A stretch of 64,000 nucleotides of DNA. It comes from a virus. Location of the stretch: positions 1 through 64,000 of the IMG/VR virus record IMGVR_UViG_3300042314_000177; one strand, given 5' to 3'. A program made the position numbers and the translations under genes. Within the stretch, counting starts at the first letter, position 1; each line of letters starts with the position of its first letter. The notes beneath the pieces were generated by a model. It saw only the letters and a program-made list of their open reading frames with translations. It did not search any database and was not told the DNA's origin. Of the stretch, positions 30,703-40,925 are shown piece after piece.

Positions 30703-32070
30703 TTAAATTCTATATGTGACCGTAAAGGCGGTAATTCCTTTTGTGCCTGACGATGTGAACGCTGGGCCAGTTGCATCAAAAGTTTTGTAGAATGTAATAC
30801 CGTCCACAGCTACTTTAGCCTTTGTCATGCCAAGCAAAACGGTGTTATCTTGAACAGGTGTAGCCACCCAAACATTTTGGCCCGTTGGCAAAAGCGCGGC
30901 GGGTATGCCTGTCATTGCCATAGTTCCGGCGTTGCTCGTAGCGTAAGTGTCATCCCACGAAAGCGTAATCAGGCGACCTGTTTTTTGGTATTTGACCGTA
31001 GGTTGAACTGTTGTTGTAAAACCTGAAAGCGTAGCGGTGAACGATCCTGTGGTGCCGCCATCACCTGGCAGCGTTGAAATCAAACTGTTGGTTGCAAAAT
31101 CACCTACCGACACAAGGCCGCTGTTTGACGTTCCCATTGTTGTAGGTGGGCTAAAATATAATTTGTTCGTTGCGTAGTTACCGCCTGAAAACAAGTTTAC
31201 CACACCGCTGGCATTGACGCAGTATTTGTCACCGCCAGCAATAGGGTTGTCAAACAAGCAGCCTGTTATAGATGCTGCGCTGCAAACGCCTAGTTTGATT
31301 TCTTGGTCGGTGTTGAGTTCAAAATATATACCACTGATGTTGACGCCAACGGTTCTAGCTGTCTCATAAAACGGGCCATAAGAACCTTGGAAAATGCCGC
31401 CAACAAAGTTTGAGCCAGCAATTTGATATTCTGCTTTGATGAATCCAGTTGTCGCTACGCCGCGACTTCCCTTTTCAAAGACGTTATCCGTCCAATCGAC
31501 ATTGTAAACAGAACCCGCCAGCGAAAACGCGCCGCCAACAACGGACTCCAAAAACCAACCTTTAGTCTGTCTGATATTGCAGTTATCAAAGCAATACTGT
31601 TGGATGTAGTTGTTAGTGTACGCGCAGTTAATCTTAAAGAAGTAGCAGTTTGAAAACCGCATACGCAGAAACTTGTTGCCGTTTATGCAATACGCGTTCG
31701 TAGTAACATTGTTAGCTGCAAATCTTATGTTTTGAAATGTAACAAACTCTGACAGCGGTGCTGAAGTGGTTGCGTATGTGCTGCTAAAAATGCTGATTGT
31801 TTGGTCGGTGTAAAAGCCGCCCTTATTGCCGATGCCGACAATGAAAAATTCATCTGTGGTGGTGTCTACTTCACGGTCAATGTTTATCGACGCAGTAACA
31901 TACGTTCTTCCAGGGATGATAAGAGTGGGCCAGTTGTTAGCGGCACAAAAGTCTATCGCCGCTTGAACAGCAGCAGTGTCATCCGTAACACCATCGCACG
32001 CCGCGCCAAAGTCTTTAACGTTGACCGGAGCACCGTCAATCATGGAGTAAGTGGCTTTAGTGAGCGACAT
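30703..32070 (-). CDS. Second tailspike / pectate-lyase-fold protein
   Basis: The product is 455 residues. VNVKDFGAACDGVTDDTAAV is the classical start of phage pectate-lyase beta-helices. Asn-rich coils follow, then a C-terminal beta-domain. It lacks the P22-type head-binding domain, so it may attach through another spike. Probable polysaccharide-binding or depolymerising protein. Its unit A equivalent lies outside the window. Confidence 0.7.
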   Translation of the reverse strand: MSLTKATYSMIDGAPVNVKDFGAACDGVTDDTAAVQAAIDFCAANNWPTLIIPGRTYVTASINIDREVDTTTDEFFIVGIGNKGGFYTDQTISIFSSTYATTSAPLSEFVTFQNIRFAANNVTTNAYCINGNKFLRMRFSNCYFFKINCAYTNNYIQQYCFDNCNIRQTKGWFLESVVGGAFSLAGSVYNVDWTDNVFEKGSRGVATTGFIKAEYQIAGSNFVGGIFQGSYGPFYETARTVGVNISGIYFELNTDQEIKLGVCSAASITGCLFDNPIAGGDKYCVNASGVVNLFSGGNYATNKLYFSPPTTMGTSNSGLVSVGDFATNSLISTLPGDGGTTGSFTATLSGFTTTVQPTVKYQKTGRLITLSWDDTYATSNAGTMAMTGIPAALLPTGQNVWVATPVQDNTVLLGMTKAKVAVDGITFYKTFDATGPAFTSSGTKGITAFTVTYRI

Positions 32071-32082
32071 TGTAATCTCCGA

Positions 32083-32958
32083 TTAAGCTGCGCGGTATGT
32101 CAAACTAAGAACAAACGCACTGTTGTTTGCAAACCCTACGTCACTCAAAGCAATCCCAGTGGATTGAATTAAGTCTATATTTGTAGTGTTAATAGCTGCG
32201 TAACCGCTAAGCTGACCCGCAAAGGTTACGTTTATTGGAAGCACTGAAAGCGCCGAATAGCCAGATGCGTTGTTTACGCAAGTAAACGGCAACCCTGTAA
32301 TTTGTGCCGCGCCTGTTGAAGAGCCTTTATTAGCCAGCGAAAGATAGCAGCTAACGGTAACAATGTTGCCTATGCGGGTGTAATAGCCAACACTGTTAGA
32401 TAAAGCCACACCTACAGATGCGCCGCCAAATGATACGCCAGCCGTCCAAGTGCCTTCTTCGTACCAATCTAGCAATTCGCTGGTCATGCCAGCCGAGGCA
32501 GTGTTTGCGCTGAAGTCGATACCTTTGCCAGCAACGGGAGCAAAACCGTTAGAATTGATGTCGCCAACAACAACGCCAGCAATATTAAACTGCACTTTTG
32601 ATGAAACAGGGGTTGTAGCTATTTGCATAAAGTTGGAGCCGTTGCTCCAGAAAAGGTTTGCAAAGTTTTCAGCGTTGTTTCCGCCTAGCAAGAACCCACC
32701 GTTGGTTGAACCCACGCCACCATAAATGCTGAGGTATGCGTTTGCAGATGTATTGGTAATGCCAACTTGTGTTCCGCCAATGCTATATGCTGGGGTTCCC
32801 GTTCCAAACGATCCAGACAGTGCAGACATAGCACGGCCCGCCGTCACGTCGCCTATGCTAACCTTTACAGTTGATCCGCCTTGCACAATCGGCAAAACTT
32901 CTGTGCCTGCAAGCGGGGTTGTAGCTGCGGTTAACGCTGAGATTTTCTTATCTGCCAT
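32083..32958 (-). CDS. Fibre protein (291 aa)
   Basis: The product is 291 residues. MADKKISALTAATTPLAGTE is a short N-terminal module found on many phage fibres. Gly/Ser/Asn-rich beta repeats follow, and the C-terminus has ELLDWYEEGTWTAGVSFGG, a common tip segment. Likely a receptor-binding or adaptor fibre between two tailspike genes. Confidence 0.65.
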   Translation of the reverse strand: MADKKISALTAATTPLAGTEVLPIVQGGSTVKVSIGDVTAGRAMSALSGSFGTGTPAYSIGGTQVGITNTSANAYLSIYGGVGSTNGGFLLGGNNAENFANLFWSNGSNFMQIATTPVSSKVQFNIAGVVVGDINSNGFAPVAGKGIDFSANTASAGMTSELLDWYEEGTWTAGVSFGGASVGVALSNSVGYYTRIGNIVTVSCYLSLANKGSSTGAAQITGLPFTCVNNASGYSALSVLPINVTFAGQLSGYAAINTTNIDLIQSTGIALSDVGFANNSAFVLSLTYRAA

Positions 32959-32971
32959 TTGTCTACTCCAA

Positions 32972-34990
32972 TTAAATCATTCGGCCTTCAAACCGAGTGC
33001 GCCAGCTTGATCCGGCAGTGGCATTGCCTGAAAGAACACCCACTGATTTCGTGGAGTTAGAAATTCTTAATTGAATGTACGCGGTGTCGTTGGGCACCAT
33101 GTACACAGTAACAGTTCCTTGCTGAGTCAAGTTGTTTGCTGAAGTTCGCATGGCCCCATAGTTACCAAGGTTTAATTGATAGGTTGTTCCGCCGACCACC
33201 AAAGACAGCAAGCCCTCTGTGTGACCCACCGCAAGATTGTCTAAGGCTAATTGAACTTTGAACTCATAGTAGCCAAACAAAGGTGCGGTAAATACGCCTG
33301 TAGCTGCATTAAACGCTGACGCAAGATCGTATTCTTGGTTCCACGCCAGCGAATTAAACGAATAATTTGTTCCGTCACCCGTTAAGTTTGACGCATCGTT
33401 GAGCAATCCAGCAGCAAACGCGCCGTTGTCGTTTCGGACAAAACCAATTACACGCTGTCTATATCCAGGTTCAATTTCAACATTCGAGCCAACAACGGTG
33501 TACCCGTAAGTGCCGTTAACATTTTTTATCAAGGTTGACCCGCTAGTCCCAGGCACATAACAACCTATAATACTTGATTGACCAGCAGCGTTGCCCCAAT
33601 CCATCAAACGAGTGGTGTTGCTGGTTTGTAGGTAACAGCCGTTGAAATTCACCGTGTTTGCTGTGGTGGCTAGGTAAATACCGGTATTGCTGTCTTCAAA
33701 CCAACAGCCCGTGAAATTCATCAACTGGCTATTGTTGGCTTGAATCTGCCATGCTCCGTCAGAGAACACGCAGTTCACAAAGCTAAATGCAGCCCCAGCT
33801 CCGGCCATCACAAACCTGTCGGTAGCAGTGCCTTTCCAAGTCGTAGAAATAAACTGGTGGATGGCCCCATTGCCTTTTACGCCAATGTTGCAGCCACCTA
33901 TGTAGCAGTCTTTGACGATAGTGTCGTGTGCAAAATTGGGGAATGACCCAGACCCAAGATCAATTGCCGTTGCGTTTGCCGTGTAATTGATAAACTCAAA
34001 AAACACGCGCTCAAAACTGCAACGATACGCAGCATAACTTCCTGGGACATCTACACCGACATCAGCTTTGTTGTTGCCATTTAATCGAATGTTGCTTAGT
34101 TTGCAGTTACTGTGCCCTTCAGAAACGCCCGCAAACGACAGCATTGTCCCGCCGTTAGTGTCCCAAATCAAATTGCATTGTGGCAAATCTGTAAAAGTGC
34201 TGGCGTTTTCGCCATACATCGTTTGCCCCGATGCGCTGTACCGCAAAGTGCTGGTGATAATGTAATCACCCAACGGCACAAAAACATCGTGTCCTGTATC
34301 TAATGCGTCCTGAATAGCAACCGTGTCATCAGCCACGCCATCGCCAACAGCGCCAAAGTCCTTTACCGAAACATATTGCTCCAGCTTTGTCTGAACGGTC
34401 TGTGCGGTGGCTCCAGCAAAGGTTGCGGTGTATGAGATAGCCGTTGCGTTGCCAGAGTTAATAACGCCAGTTTCGTTCGTCATCACTTCAATGCTGGAAT
34501 TTAGCGGTGGAGCAATCGAGAACGTAATGACATTGCCTAAAAGGTTATAGCTATCCTTTTCCTGATAAACGCCGTTGATGAAAACGTTGGTTGCCAGAAT
34601 GGTAGATGGCGCAGCCGAAAGCGTGAAGTCAACCTCAACGCCATCACCAACAAAGTCGTTCTTGACAACAGACGCAGATACAGCAGCGGGATCGAAGCCA
34701 TATCCTACAGGACTGTAGAGAACGAACTCGTTACGCTTGTTGCGGATTGTAATGGAGAACTCGCCACCAGTGTAAAGCAGTGCTGGTGTGCCGTTACGAT
34801 AAGCGTAGCCGTTGCTTGTGCGGATTGGCTGAGTAGCTGGAATGGTTAGGTTTGCGTCAAAGAACACCTGAATCGGATTTGTCTCAGGGTCATCGTTGAT
34901 TGCACCGATATACAGGTATCCGTCATCCAGAGGCGTACCGTCTAGATCAGTGAATATTGGGTAAGGGCCAGTAACTTGAGTAAGTGCCAT
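32972..34990 (-). CDS. Tailspike protein, complete (unit B)
   Basis: The product is 672 residues. Residues 1-110 resemble the P22 head-binding domain. A linker follows, then the beta-helix begins near 210 (VKDFGAVGDGVADDT). The C-terminal 120 residues form a jelly-roll-like domain (FNAATGVFTAPLFGYYEFKV). It is the main host-recognition protein. The first 340 residues are almost identical to the partial copy at 1-1021. Confidence 0.85.
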   Translation of the reverse strand: MALTQVTGPYPIFTDLDGTPLDDGYLYIGAINDDPETNPIQVFFDANLTIPATQPIRTSNGYAYRNGTPALLYTGGEFSITIRNKRNEFVLYSPVGYGFDPAAVSASVVKNDFVGDGVEVDFTLSAAPSTILATNVFINGVYQEKDSYNLLGNVITFSIAPPLNSSIEVMTNETGVINSGNATAISYTATFAGATAQTVQTKLEQYVSVKDFGAVGDGVADDTVAIQDALDTGHDVFVPLGDYIITSTLRYSASGQTMYGENASTFTDLPQCNLIWDTNGGTMLSFAGVSEGHSNCKLSNIRLNGNNKADVGVDVPGSYAAYRCSFERVFFEFINYTANATAIDLGSGSFPNFAHDTIVKDCYIGGCNIGVKGNGAIHQFISTTWKGTATDRFVMAGAGAAFSFVNCVFSDGAWQIQANNSQLMNFTGCWFEDSNTGIYLATTANTVNFNGCYLQTSNTTRLMDWGNAAGQSSIIGCYVPGTSGSTLIKNVNGTYGYTVVGSNVEIEPGYRQRVIGFVRNDNGAFAAGLLNDASNLTGDGTNYSFNSLAWNQEYDLASAFNAATGVFTAPLFGYYEFKVQLALDNLAVGHTEGLLSLVVGGTTYQLNLGNYGAMRTSANNLTQQGTVTVYMVPNDTAYIQLRISNSTKSVGVLSGNATAGSSWRTRFEGRMI

Positions 34991-35048
34991 TAGAACTTAA
35001 TCCCTTGCGTCTTTGAGCTTATAGCCGAAATTATGTTGCAGCGAAAGG

Positions 35049-38000
35049 TCATTGTGGCATTTCTACTGTTGGTGCTTCGTCTGGTTTAGAACCTACAGCT
35101 TCTGTGCCACCAATCGTCGCACCCTTTGCTATTGCAGAGTTCAACCAATTGCGAGCGTCCTTCATGTCGATGCCAACTAACTTAGCGTAGTCGCTGAACT
35201 GCTTACTGCCAGCAACACGATTGATGTTGCGCTCAAGCGCATCGCCAGTTGCTGCGCTTACTGTTAAATCGCGGAATGGTTCGCTACTTATCAGGTTATG
35301 TAACTTCTGAGCATTCGTCTTGCCAAGCCGTTGTGCAATCTCAGGGGCAGCAGCAGCCAAGCCAGCGCCTGCCACAGCCATGAGAGGGCCACCAAGCACG
35401 TTGCCGATCATAGCAGCGCCAGCAGCGCCACCAGATGCCATAAGGATTCTGCTTAGAAGCCTTTCTGAATTTAGCAGTTGTAGCTGATTTGAAGCACCAG
35501 TGCGCGTAATAGCTTTGTCAGCATCGCTCAGACGTCGAGACACAGCATATAGATCAGTCAAAAGCTTATCACCTTCTGGGCCAACTGCCTCCGCTACTTG
35601 CTTATAAACTGCGCTATTAGCTCGTAGGTCACGATAGATGTTTGCGAAGTTTGTAAAACTAAATGTCTCGTCAGTTGCTTTTGCTGCCTTGAACAGTGCT
35701 GAGGTAAGCACCCTACCGCGCATATTTTCTGGGATGATCTTAACAAGAGTATTTAGCGTTTGAACGTTACCCTTTGTTCCTTGTGTAATTGCACGCTGCA
35801 TTAGCGGTGCAAGGCTTCCAGATAGGTTCTTGGTGAAGATCCGCTCCATCTGTTCGCGGCCTTCATACATCTGCTTGAACAGAGTATTTGCTGCACGCTG
35901 CTTGTCAGCAATTTCCTTACCCGCGCTTGCCTCAATGAAATTAATTTGATCGTCAGCCAAAGCTCCGTAAATGTCTTTTAAACGCTTTATGTTGGTATCC
36001 GACCAAGGGCCAGTACCATTCTCAAGCGCCTGACCAATCATGTCTCGATATTCATTTAGGGCAGTATATGTTGGATTATCCTTAGAGATAGAAGACCATA
36101 GTTTCTTTTCTTCTCCAGAAAGGTTCATAATTCCTTTCTTGCCGCCACCTAAAAGACGAATGCGTTCTTGCAGATAAGATTTAATTTTATCACTGCTTAC
36201 TGTGCCAGCAGCATCAATTGAATCAGTAACTTCATCACGTAATACACCAGCCTTCTTACCGAGGCCCTTTTGAGCATTATCCAGTTGGTCGAATACGTCA
36301 GCCGACACTTGCGAAATGTCAGTGACAGCATCTAGTTCATCCATTGCCTTATGAGCGCGTTCCGATGCAGCCTGAACAGTTTCGTTCCAAACTTCCTTTG
36401 CCTGAGAAGCGATTTGTGCGCGTGTTAAGCCAACGACTTCTTTCAATTGAGAATTATCACTAAGAACATCGACTGGAAGTTCAAGGCCAAGACGATCAGC
36501 AGCAGCCTTTGCCTCTGGATTAGTCTTTGCCATCTCAGCCAATTGAGCTCGTGCCTTTGAAGCACCAGGCCCACGACTAACAGCTTTCTGAGCTAAGTCG
36601 ATCATTCCTTCAGTGCTAATCTGAGCAGCTACGTCTTCTACCGCTTCACCAGCGATGGGCGCGGCCATACCAGCAGTAGGCGGAGCCATGCCAGTAGGCG
36701 CACCAGTTGGGATATCGAATCCAGTTGGTGACGGAGCCGCTTGTCCGCCCATACCAATATCAGGAACCATGCCTGTAGGCACTTCCCCCGTTACATTAAC
36801 AAATTCACCTTCAGGTATACCAGTCCCATCTGGAGCCATCCCATCTGGAGCAGCGCCACCTGGCATAAAGCGTCGAGCAGCAGCACCAAATCCTGATTGC
36901 AATATGCCTCCAGCAGCAGCGGTTTTTGCACGCTCTAAAGCACTAGCGTCAGGCCGTCCTTCGCCGCCGCCATAAATGCCACCCTCAACGATGTCTCGTA
37001 CTACTGGGCCTCCAGGAATAAACTTTGTAAGCTTGTTAACGGGAGACACAATGCTGCTTGGTATTTCAGCAAGCATAGATGTTATTGGATAATTCTCCAT
37101 GCTATACTCACCAGCAGCCTGGAGCTTTGCAGCAGCTTCTGGGGACTTAAATACTGTAGAAAGAATTTCTTCCCCAAGATTACTTGTGAATCCACGAACA
37201 GCAGCTGTACCAATAGCGGTTTCCATTCCTGGAGCAGATGGTTCACGTATGCCTGAACGATTAGGAGTGAATCTAATTGTGCGCTGTGGATCTTCGCTTA
37301 GAGCCTTAACCGTTTCTGCGCTGAGGGGATTTCCACCAGTCAACTCTATAGCCTTGGCATTAACTTCATCAAGTGTTCTGCCAGCAGCCCACATCCCCTG
37401 AAGCTCGCTTGCTATGGAAATATCTTTATCAGTTGAGAACTTATCGCCTTCAGCAACTTTAAGCACAGGGACGCCACCAGCGGTTTCAGCTTCCGCACCG
37501 CCCATGACCTTTAAGAAATTTTCTTTTATTCTGTCTTTGTAAGCGTTAGCAAAATCTTCACCAATAACAGCGTCTGGATTAACATTGTAAGTCGGGTCTG
37601 TAGAAAGTTGTCTAAACCGATTACGCGCAAAGTCATATGCAAGTCTATCAGACGCAATCAAATCTCTCGTTGCGATAAGAAACTGGCGGCGAGCTTGTGG
37701 AGATACAAACCCAGATTCTGGGTCATAAAGACCCTTCAAATCAGTTATGGTTCTATCAATAGAAGTTTGAATATCTTTAGTTGTTTCAAATTCTCCGCCC
37801 AACACGCCAGTGCTGGGGTCTTTGATTTTGCTACCTAATGTAATTAAAAAATTGTCATCAGCTTTGCTTGGATTAGTGCGGCTGGCAATCGTCACCATAG
37901 TATCAAATATAGGCAAAACCTTTTGATATTTAACTACAGCAGGCTCAGTTCCATACTTTGAAAAAAGAGATTCAAATTTTGTTCGACCTTCAGTTTCAAC

Positions 38001-38243
38001 ACCCTTCTGTTCTTGGCGTTTAGCAAGGTCAGCTGCTTCCTGAGCTAATCGCAAGCGTTCTTCGTCGCGTGTCTCACCAGAAACCTTGCGACTTTCTTCA
38101 GCTATCTGCTCAGGCGACCTTGGAATATCAATGACATTAATTTTCGGAATCGAAAGCTTTTCACGAGGCACGCCACCCTGAACAATGTATTTTTTGCCAT
38201 CGCTACCTGTGAGCTGATCACCTTCTTTGTACTTAACTGCCAT
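35049..38243 (-). CDS. Large internal virion / ejection protein (unit B)
   Basis: The product is about 1064 residues from ATG 38243. The N-terminal half is helical and charged, the middle is a Gly/Pro/Ala-rich stretch (near residues 450-540), and the C-terminal part is helical with a hydrophobic glycine-rich segment (SGGAAGAAMIGNVLGGPLMA). It holds the gp16 slot before the tailspike. It is longer than and largely unrelated to the unit A protein, except for the final EMPQ. Confidence 0.6.
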   Translation of the reverse strand: MAVKYKEGDQLTGSDGKKYIVQGGVPREKLSIPKINVIDIPRSPEQIAEESRKVSGETRDEERLRLAQEAADLAKRQEQKGVETEGRTKFESLFSKYGTEPAVVKYQKVLPIFDTMVTIASRTNPSKADDNFLITLGSKIKDPSTGVLGGEFETTKDIQTSIDRTITDLKGLYDPESGFVSPQARRQFLIATRDLIASDRLAYDFARNRFRQLSTDPTYNVNPDAVIGEDFANAYKDRIKENFLKVMGGAEAETAGGVPVLKVAEGDKFSTDKDISIASELQGMWAAGRTLDEVNAKAIELTGGNPLSAETVKALSEDPQRTIRFTPNRSGIREPSAPGMETAIGTAAVRGFTSNLGEEILSTVFKSPEAAAKLQAAGEYSMENYPITSMLAEIPSSIVSPVNKLTKFIPGGPVVRDIVEGGIYGGGEGRPDASALERAKTAAAGGILQSGFGAAARRFMPGGAAPDGMAPDGTGIPEGEFVNVTGEVPTGMVPDIGMGGQAAPSPTGFDIPTGAPTGMAPPTAGMAAPIAGEAVEDVAAQISTEGMIDLAQKAVSRGPGASKARAQLAEMAKTNPEAKAAADRLGLELPVDVLSDNSQLKEVVGLTRAQIASQAKEVWNETVQAASERAHKAMDELDAVTDISQVSADVFDQLDNAQKGLGKKAGVLRDEVTDSIDAAGTVSSDKIKSYLQERIRLLGGGKKGIMNLSGEEKKLWSSISKDNPTYTALNEYRDMIGQALENGTGPWSDTNIKRLKDIYGALADDQINFIEASAGKEIADKQRAANTLFKQMYEGREQMERIFTKNLSGSLAPLMQRAITQGTKGNVQTLNTLVKIIPENMRGRVLTSALFKAAKATDETFSFTNFANIYRDLRANSAVYKQVAEAVGPEGDKLLTDLYAVSRRLSDADKAITRTGASNQLQLLNSERLLSRILMASGGAAGAAMIGNVLGGPLMAVAGAGLAAAAPEIAQRLGKTNAQKLHNLISSEPFRDLTVSAATGDALERNINRVAGSKQFSDYAKLVGIDMKDARNWLNSAIAKGATIGGTEAVGSKPDEAPTVEMPQ

Positions 38244-38245
38244 AA

Positions 38246-38611
38246 TCAATCACCATATCTTTTACGAGAACGACTTACGTCAGGAGCCTTACCCCAACCA
38301 GGGAAGGTTATATGTAATGCGCCTTTGTTACTAGCAGCAACGCGAGTGCCTGGATATGTTCGTTTTACTAAGGCAATCGCTTCAGACATCTTCATTCCTT
38401 TTGGCGGGAAAAAGTCAAGACCGTCACCTTTTTGGTGCGATCCCGTCTTTGTTGTTGTCAAACCCTGCGCCCTTAATGCATCTTGGTGCTTTTGCGTCCT
38501 GAATCCACTTGTTGGACTAAAGCCAAGTGCGCCTAAATCCTTTATTGGGTTAATGTTACTACCCTTAAAAGGTACCAGACTGCGTTGTGCTAGTCTGACC
38601 TCCTGTATCAT
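38246..38611 (-). CDS. M15-like peptidase of the virion cassette (unit B)
   Basis: The product is about 120 residues. TSGFRTQKHQDALRAQG, GSHQKGDGLDFFPP and GALHITFPGW carry the expected SxH...D and final His ligands of M15 peptidases. It holds the same slot as 3733-4020 but is a different subtype. The start is uncertain: I used ATG 38611, which lies inside the upstream gene, because no start codon follows the AGGAGG at about 38600. Confidence 0.55.
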   Translation of the reverse strand: MIQEVRLAQRSLVPFKGSNINPIKDLGALGFSPTSGFRTQKHQDALRAQGLTTTKTGSHQKGDGLDFFPPKGMKMSEAIALVKRTYPGTRVAASNKGALHITFPGWGKAPDVSRSRKRYGD

Positions 38612-39320
38612 CAATTGTAAAAGTAACCTCAGGAGGGGCTTCATTGCCAGTAACATTACCTATGAAACTCTCAGCATTTACAATTTTACCACCAGGCTGA
38701 ACGGGAATAAGTTTCATACCCTCAGTTTTTAACCATGTATCTGCTGCCGCCTTGCCTAAAATACGCACGCGATCCTGATACTCTTTACCTACAGGCGAAA
38801 GGTTTTGAGTTATGCCAACAACCTTCTCGTATAAATCTTTGTCGCTTTGAATTAAAGCTAGTTCCATTGGAAGCACTACAAGGTCAGGGTCTGTATCAAA
38901 GGCTGTTATCATATCTTGGGCTGCTTTTGCTTGTTTTTCCTGCCCTACTGTTCCTTGATAACCTTCCAATTGCTTTTTTAAACGAGCGCGAGCTAACTCA
39001 CGCTTGCCGTTCTTTACTAAAGTAATGACTTCTGAGCGAAGCAAATTTGCGTTCTTTTTTTCATCTTCATTCAAAATAGATTCTGACGCCTTGATCTGGT
39101 CATTAAGTTCAGGGAACGCCATCGCTAGTCGTGCTAAGTTAGGAGCCGATCTATCTTGTTGATACGATGCCATCGCTTGCTTTATCTCCGCAGCGCGTTG
39201 CTGCTTTAAGACAGCAGCCTGTTCAGCACGTTGCCTTTGCTCTTGAGCTTGAGCAAAGTTAAGCGAGCCTTCGAAAGCTGCCATAGGGCTTGCAATGTTA
39301 TAGTTAAATGGATCAGGCAT
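38565..39320 (-). CDS. Internal virion protein at gp20 position (unit B)
   Basis: The product is 251 residues. A long N-terminal coiled coil rich in Gln, Ala and Glu (AQAQEQRQRAEQAAVLKQQR) is followed by a helical region and a Thr/Ser/Gln tail (GGQTSTTQSGTF). Starts in a TAATG junction with the gp7-like gene. Role inferred from position. Confidence 0.5.
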   Translation of the reverse strand: MPDPFNYNIASPMAAFEGSLNFAQAQEQRQRAEQAAVLKQQRAAEIKQAMASYQQDRSAPNLARLAMAFPELNDQIKASESILNEDEKKNANLLRSEVITLVKNGKRELARARLKKQLEGYQGTVGQEKQAKAAQDMITAFDTDPDLVVLPMELALIQSDKDLYEKVVGITQNLSPVGKEYQDRVRILGKAAADTWLKTEGMKLIPVQPGGKIVNAESFIGNVTGNEAPPEVTFTIDDTGGQTSTTQSGTF

Positions 39321-40036
39321 TAGAATGTTCTCTGGTTTATATTAGACATAGTGAAGCCACTAGGCCCAATCATTCCGCTTTGTGGTGGCACTGGAGGCGT
39401 TGGAACGCCCGATGGAGTCACGGGTGGCTTAAACAGCCCTGGTAGCTGTCCACCTATAGTGCCGATTGCCTGATTAAAGGCATTGGCCTGTCCTAATATA
39501 CCACCAGCTTGTGCTTGTCCCGCTTGCGTATATGCGTTGCCAATATTGGTTGCAGAGTTAAGTGTATTGGTTGCAACGCCAGCAGCAGAGGCTTGGCCAA
39601 GAGTTGAAAGCCCAGCCAAACGTCCATATTGCTGATCTAAAAACTGAGTCAATAATGCGGGGCGAAACTGAGCTAATGCGCCCTGAATGTTGCCGCCGCG
39701 AAGTCCACCAGTTGCTGATGCGTTTTGCCGAATGGCATCCTCTCCTTGTGCAGCCAATGCCTGAAAGAATGGGCTTTGCTCTTGCTGCGATATATAGGCT
39801 TGCTGTGCTTCTGGGCCTGACAGACCCAATGACGCCATCTGAGCTTGCAAGGCTGGTGTGCCAGCGGACACATACGGGTTAAGCAGCGTCCGCATTTCCT
39901 CACGAGCCGCACGCTGTTCGTCTGCTGTTCTGTCAGCCGCCGCAAGTTGTGTTTTACTCGCTCTTTTAGAGGCACTAATTGACACCCCTGCGCCGATGAT
40001 GGCGCTACCGATTGTTGCCGCTGCTACCGCACTCAT
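39320..40036 (-). CDS. DNA transfer protein, P22 gp7-like (unit B)
   Basis: The product is 238 residues. AAATIGSAIIGAGVSISASK is a hydrophobic N-terminus; AREEMRTLLNPYVSAGTPAL and QNASATGGLRGGNIQGALAQ are shared with 4951-5577. The C-terminus is Pro-rich and different. One base separates it from the cupin-SET stop. Confidence 0.65.
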   Translation of the reverse strand: MSAVAAATIGSAIIGAGVSISASKRASKTQLAAADRTADEQRAAREEMRTLLNPYVSAGTPALQAQMASLGLSGPEAQQAYISQQEQSPFFQALAAQGEDAIRQNASATGGLRGGNIQGALAQFRPALLTQFLDQQYGRLAGLSTLGQASAAGVATNTLNSATNIGNAYTQAGQAQAGGILGQANAFNQAIGTIGGQLPGLFKPPVTPSGVPTPPVPPQSGMIGPSGFTMSNINQRTF

Positions 40037-40037
40037 A

Positions 40038-40925
40038 TCAATATCCCCCTATCGTCACTATCAAAGCCTGACGATAATCTACTGTAATTTCTTCGCCGTT
40101 GCTGCCGCCCTTGCATCCTGAGATGTCGCGCATTGCAACAACATATATATCACCATTTTCCATACGGAACATCATTGCATTCGGATTCTTAGAATGGTTG
40201 GTGTAGCGCCCTGCTGGTGTGCGTAGTCCGCCCATCAATGCTGGCGCAATTACCTCAAACTGTGGAATGTTACCAGATGCAAACAATCCTTTGCCTTCGA
40301 TCTGGCTATCACCCAGCGCAACTTTATACTCGCCATGCGGAAACGGAATCTGGTCATATTGTAATTCAGATATTTCCCGCACTGTTTCAGCGTCAAAGCC
40401 AAACTCCTCAATCGCTGCGTAAAAGTCAGCAATGTCTTCAGAGTGATCAAAGCTTAACAGCATTTGGTTAAACTTCTTTGATTCCTGCCATGACTCGCTT
40501 TTGTCTAAGAACATTTCATCAAGCGTATCAACGTCACGCTCGTCGGTTGAAAAGATGTTCTGCCAAATCACATCTTCATGGATATAGGCTATCTTGCGGC
40601 CAGGAGGTGCGATGAACGACTGTGGGGCCACTAGCTCTGTCTTTGTGCCATCGTCATTTAAGATAGTCAGGCGACCAGATAGCATATTGTTGAAATGGGC
40701 AGTCTTGTGATGATGGCCTACTATATATGAATCCGCTGGCATACGAACTTCACGAATGTAAATGCCTGGAGCAAAGCGATGTGTAATAGGGCAGTCAGCT
40801 TGTGGTAGGTCAAGAAGTGCCGACTCTAGACGCTGAACATCAGCTTCATTGAAAGCCTTTGTGAAAGGCTCAATAAGAACGCTTTCAACTGTATCAATGT
40901 CTTTTGTGCGGCATATTGCAGTCAC
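40038..40925 (-). CDS. Cupin-SET fusion protein
   Basis: The product is 295 residues. Residues 45-130 look like a cupin barrel with HHHKTAHF (71-78) as possible metal ligands. Residues 199-287 look like a SET domain: GKGLFA (211-216), the NHS motif (243-245) and GEEITVDYR (277-285). SET proteins methylate protein lysines with S-adenosylmethionine. It lies in the virion block, where unit A has an unrelated protein. Starts at GTG in a 4-base overlap with a short upstream frame. Substrate unknown; it could modify virion or host proteins. Confidence 0.7.
   Translation of the reverse strand: MTAICRTKDIDTVESVLIEPFTKAFNEADVQRLESALLDLPQADCPITHRFAPGIYIREVRMPADSYIVGHHHKTAHFNNMLSGRLTILNDDGTKTELVAPQSFIAPPGRKIAYIHEDVIWQNIFSTDERDVDTLDEMFLDKSESWQESKKFNQMLLSFDHSEDIADFYAAIEEFGFDAETVREISELQYDQIPFPHGEYKVALGDSQIEGKGLFASGNIPQFEVIAPALMGGLRTPAGRYTNHSKNPNAMMFRMENGDIYVVAMRDISGCKGGSNGEEITVDYRQALIVTIGGY

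Noticed and set aside
30703-34990. Diversity-generating retroelement acting on tail fibres
   Set aside because: No reverse transcriptase or template-variable repeat pair is visible in the fibre region.
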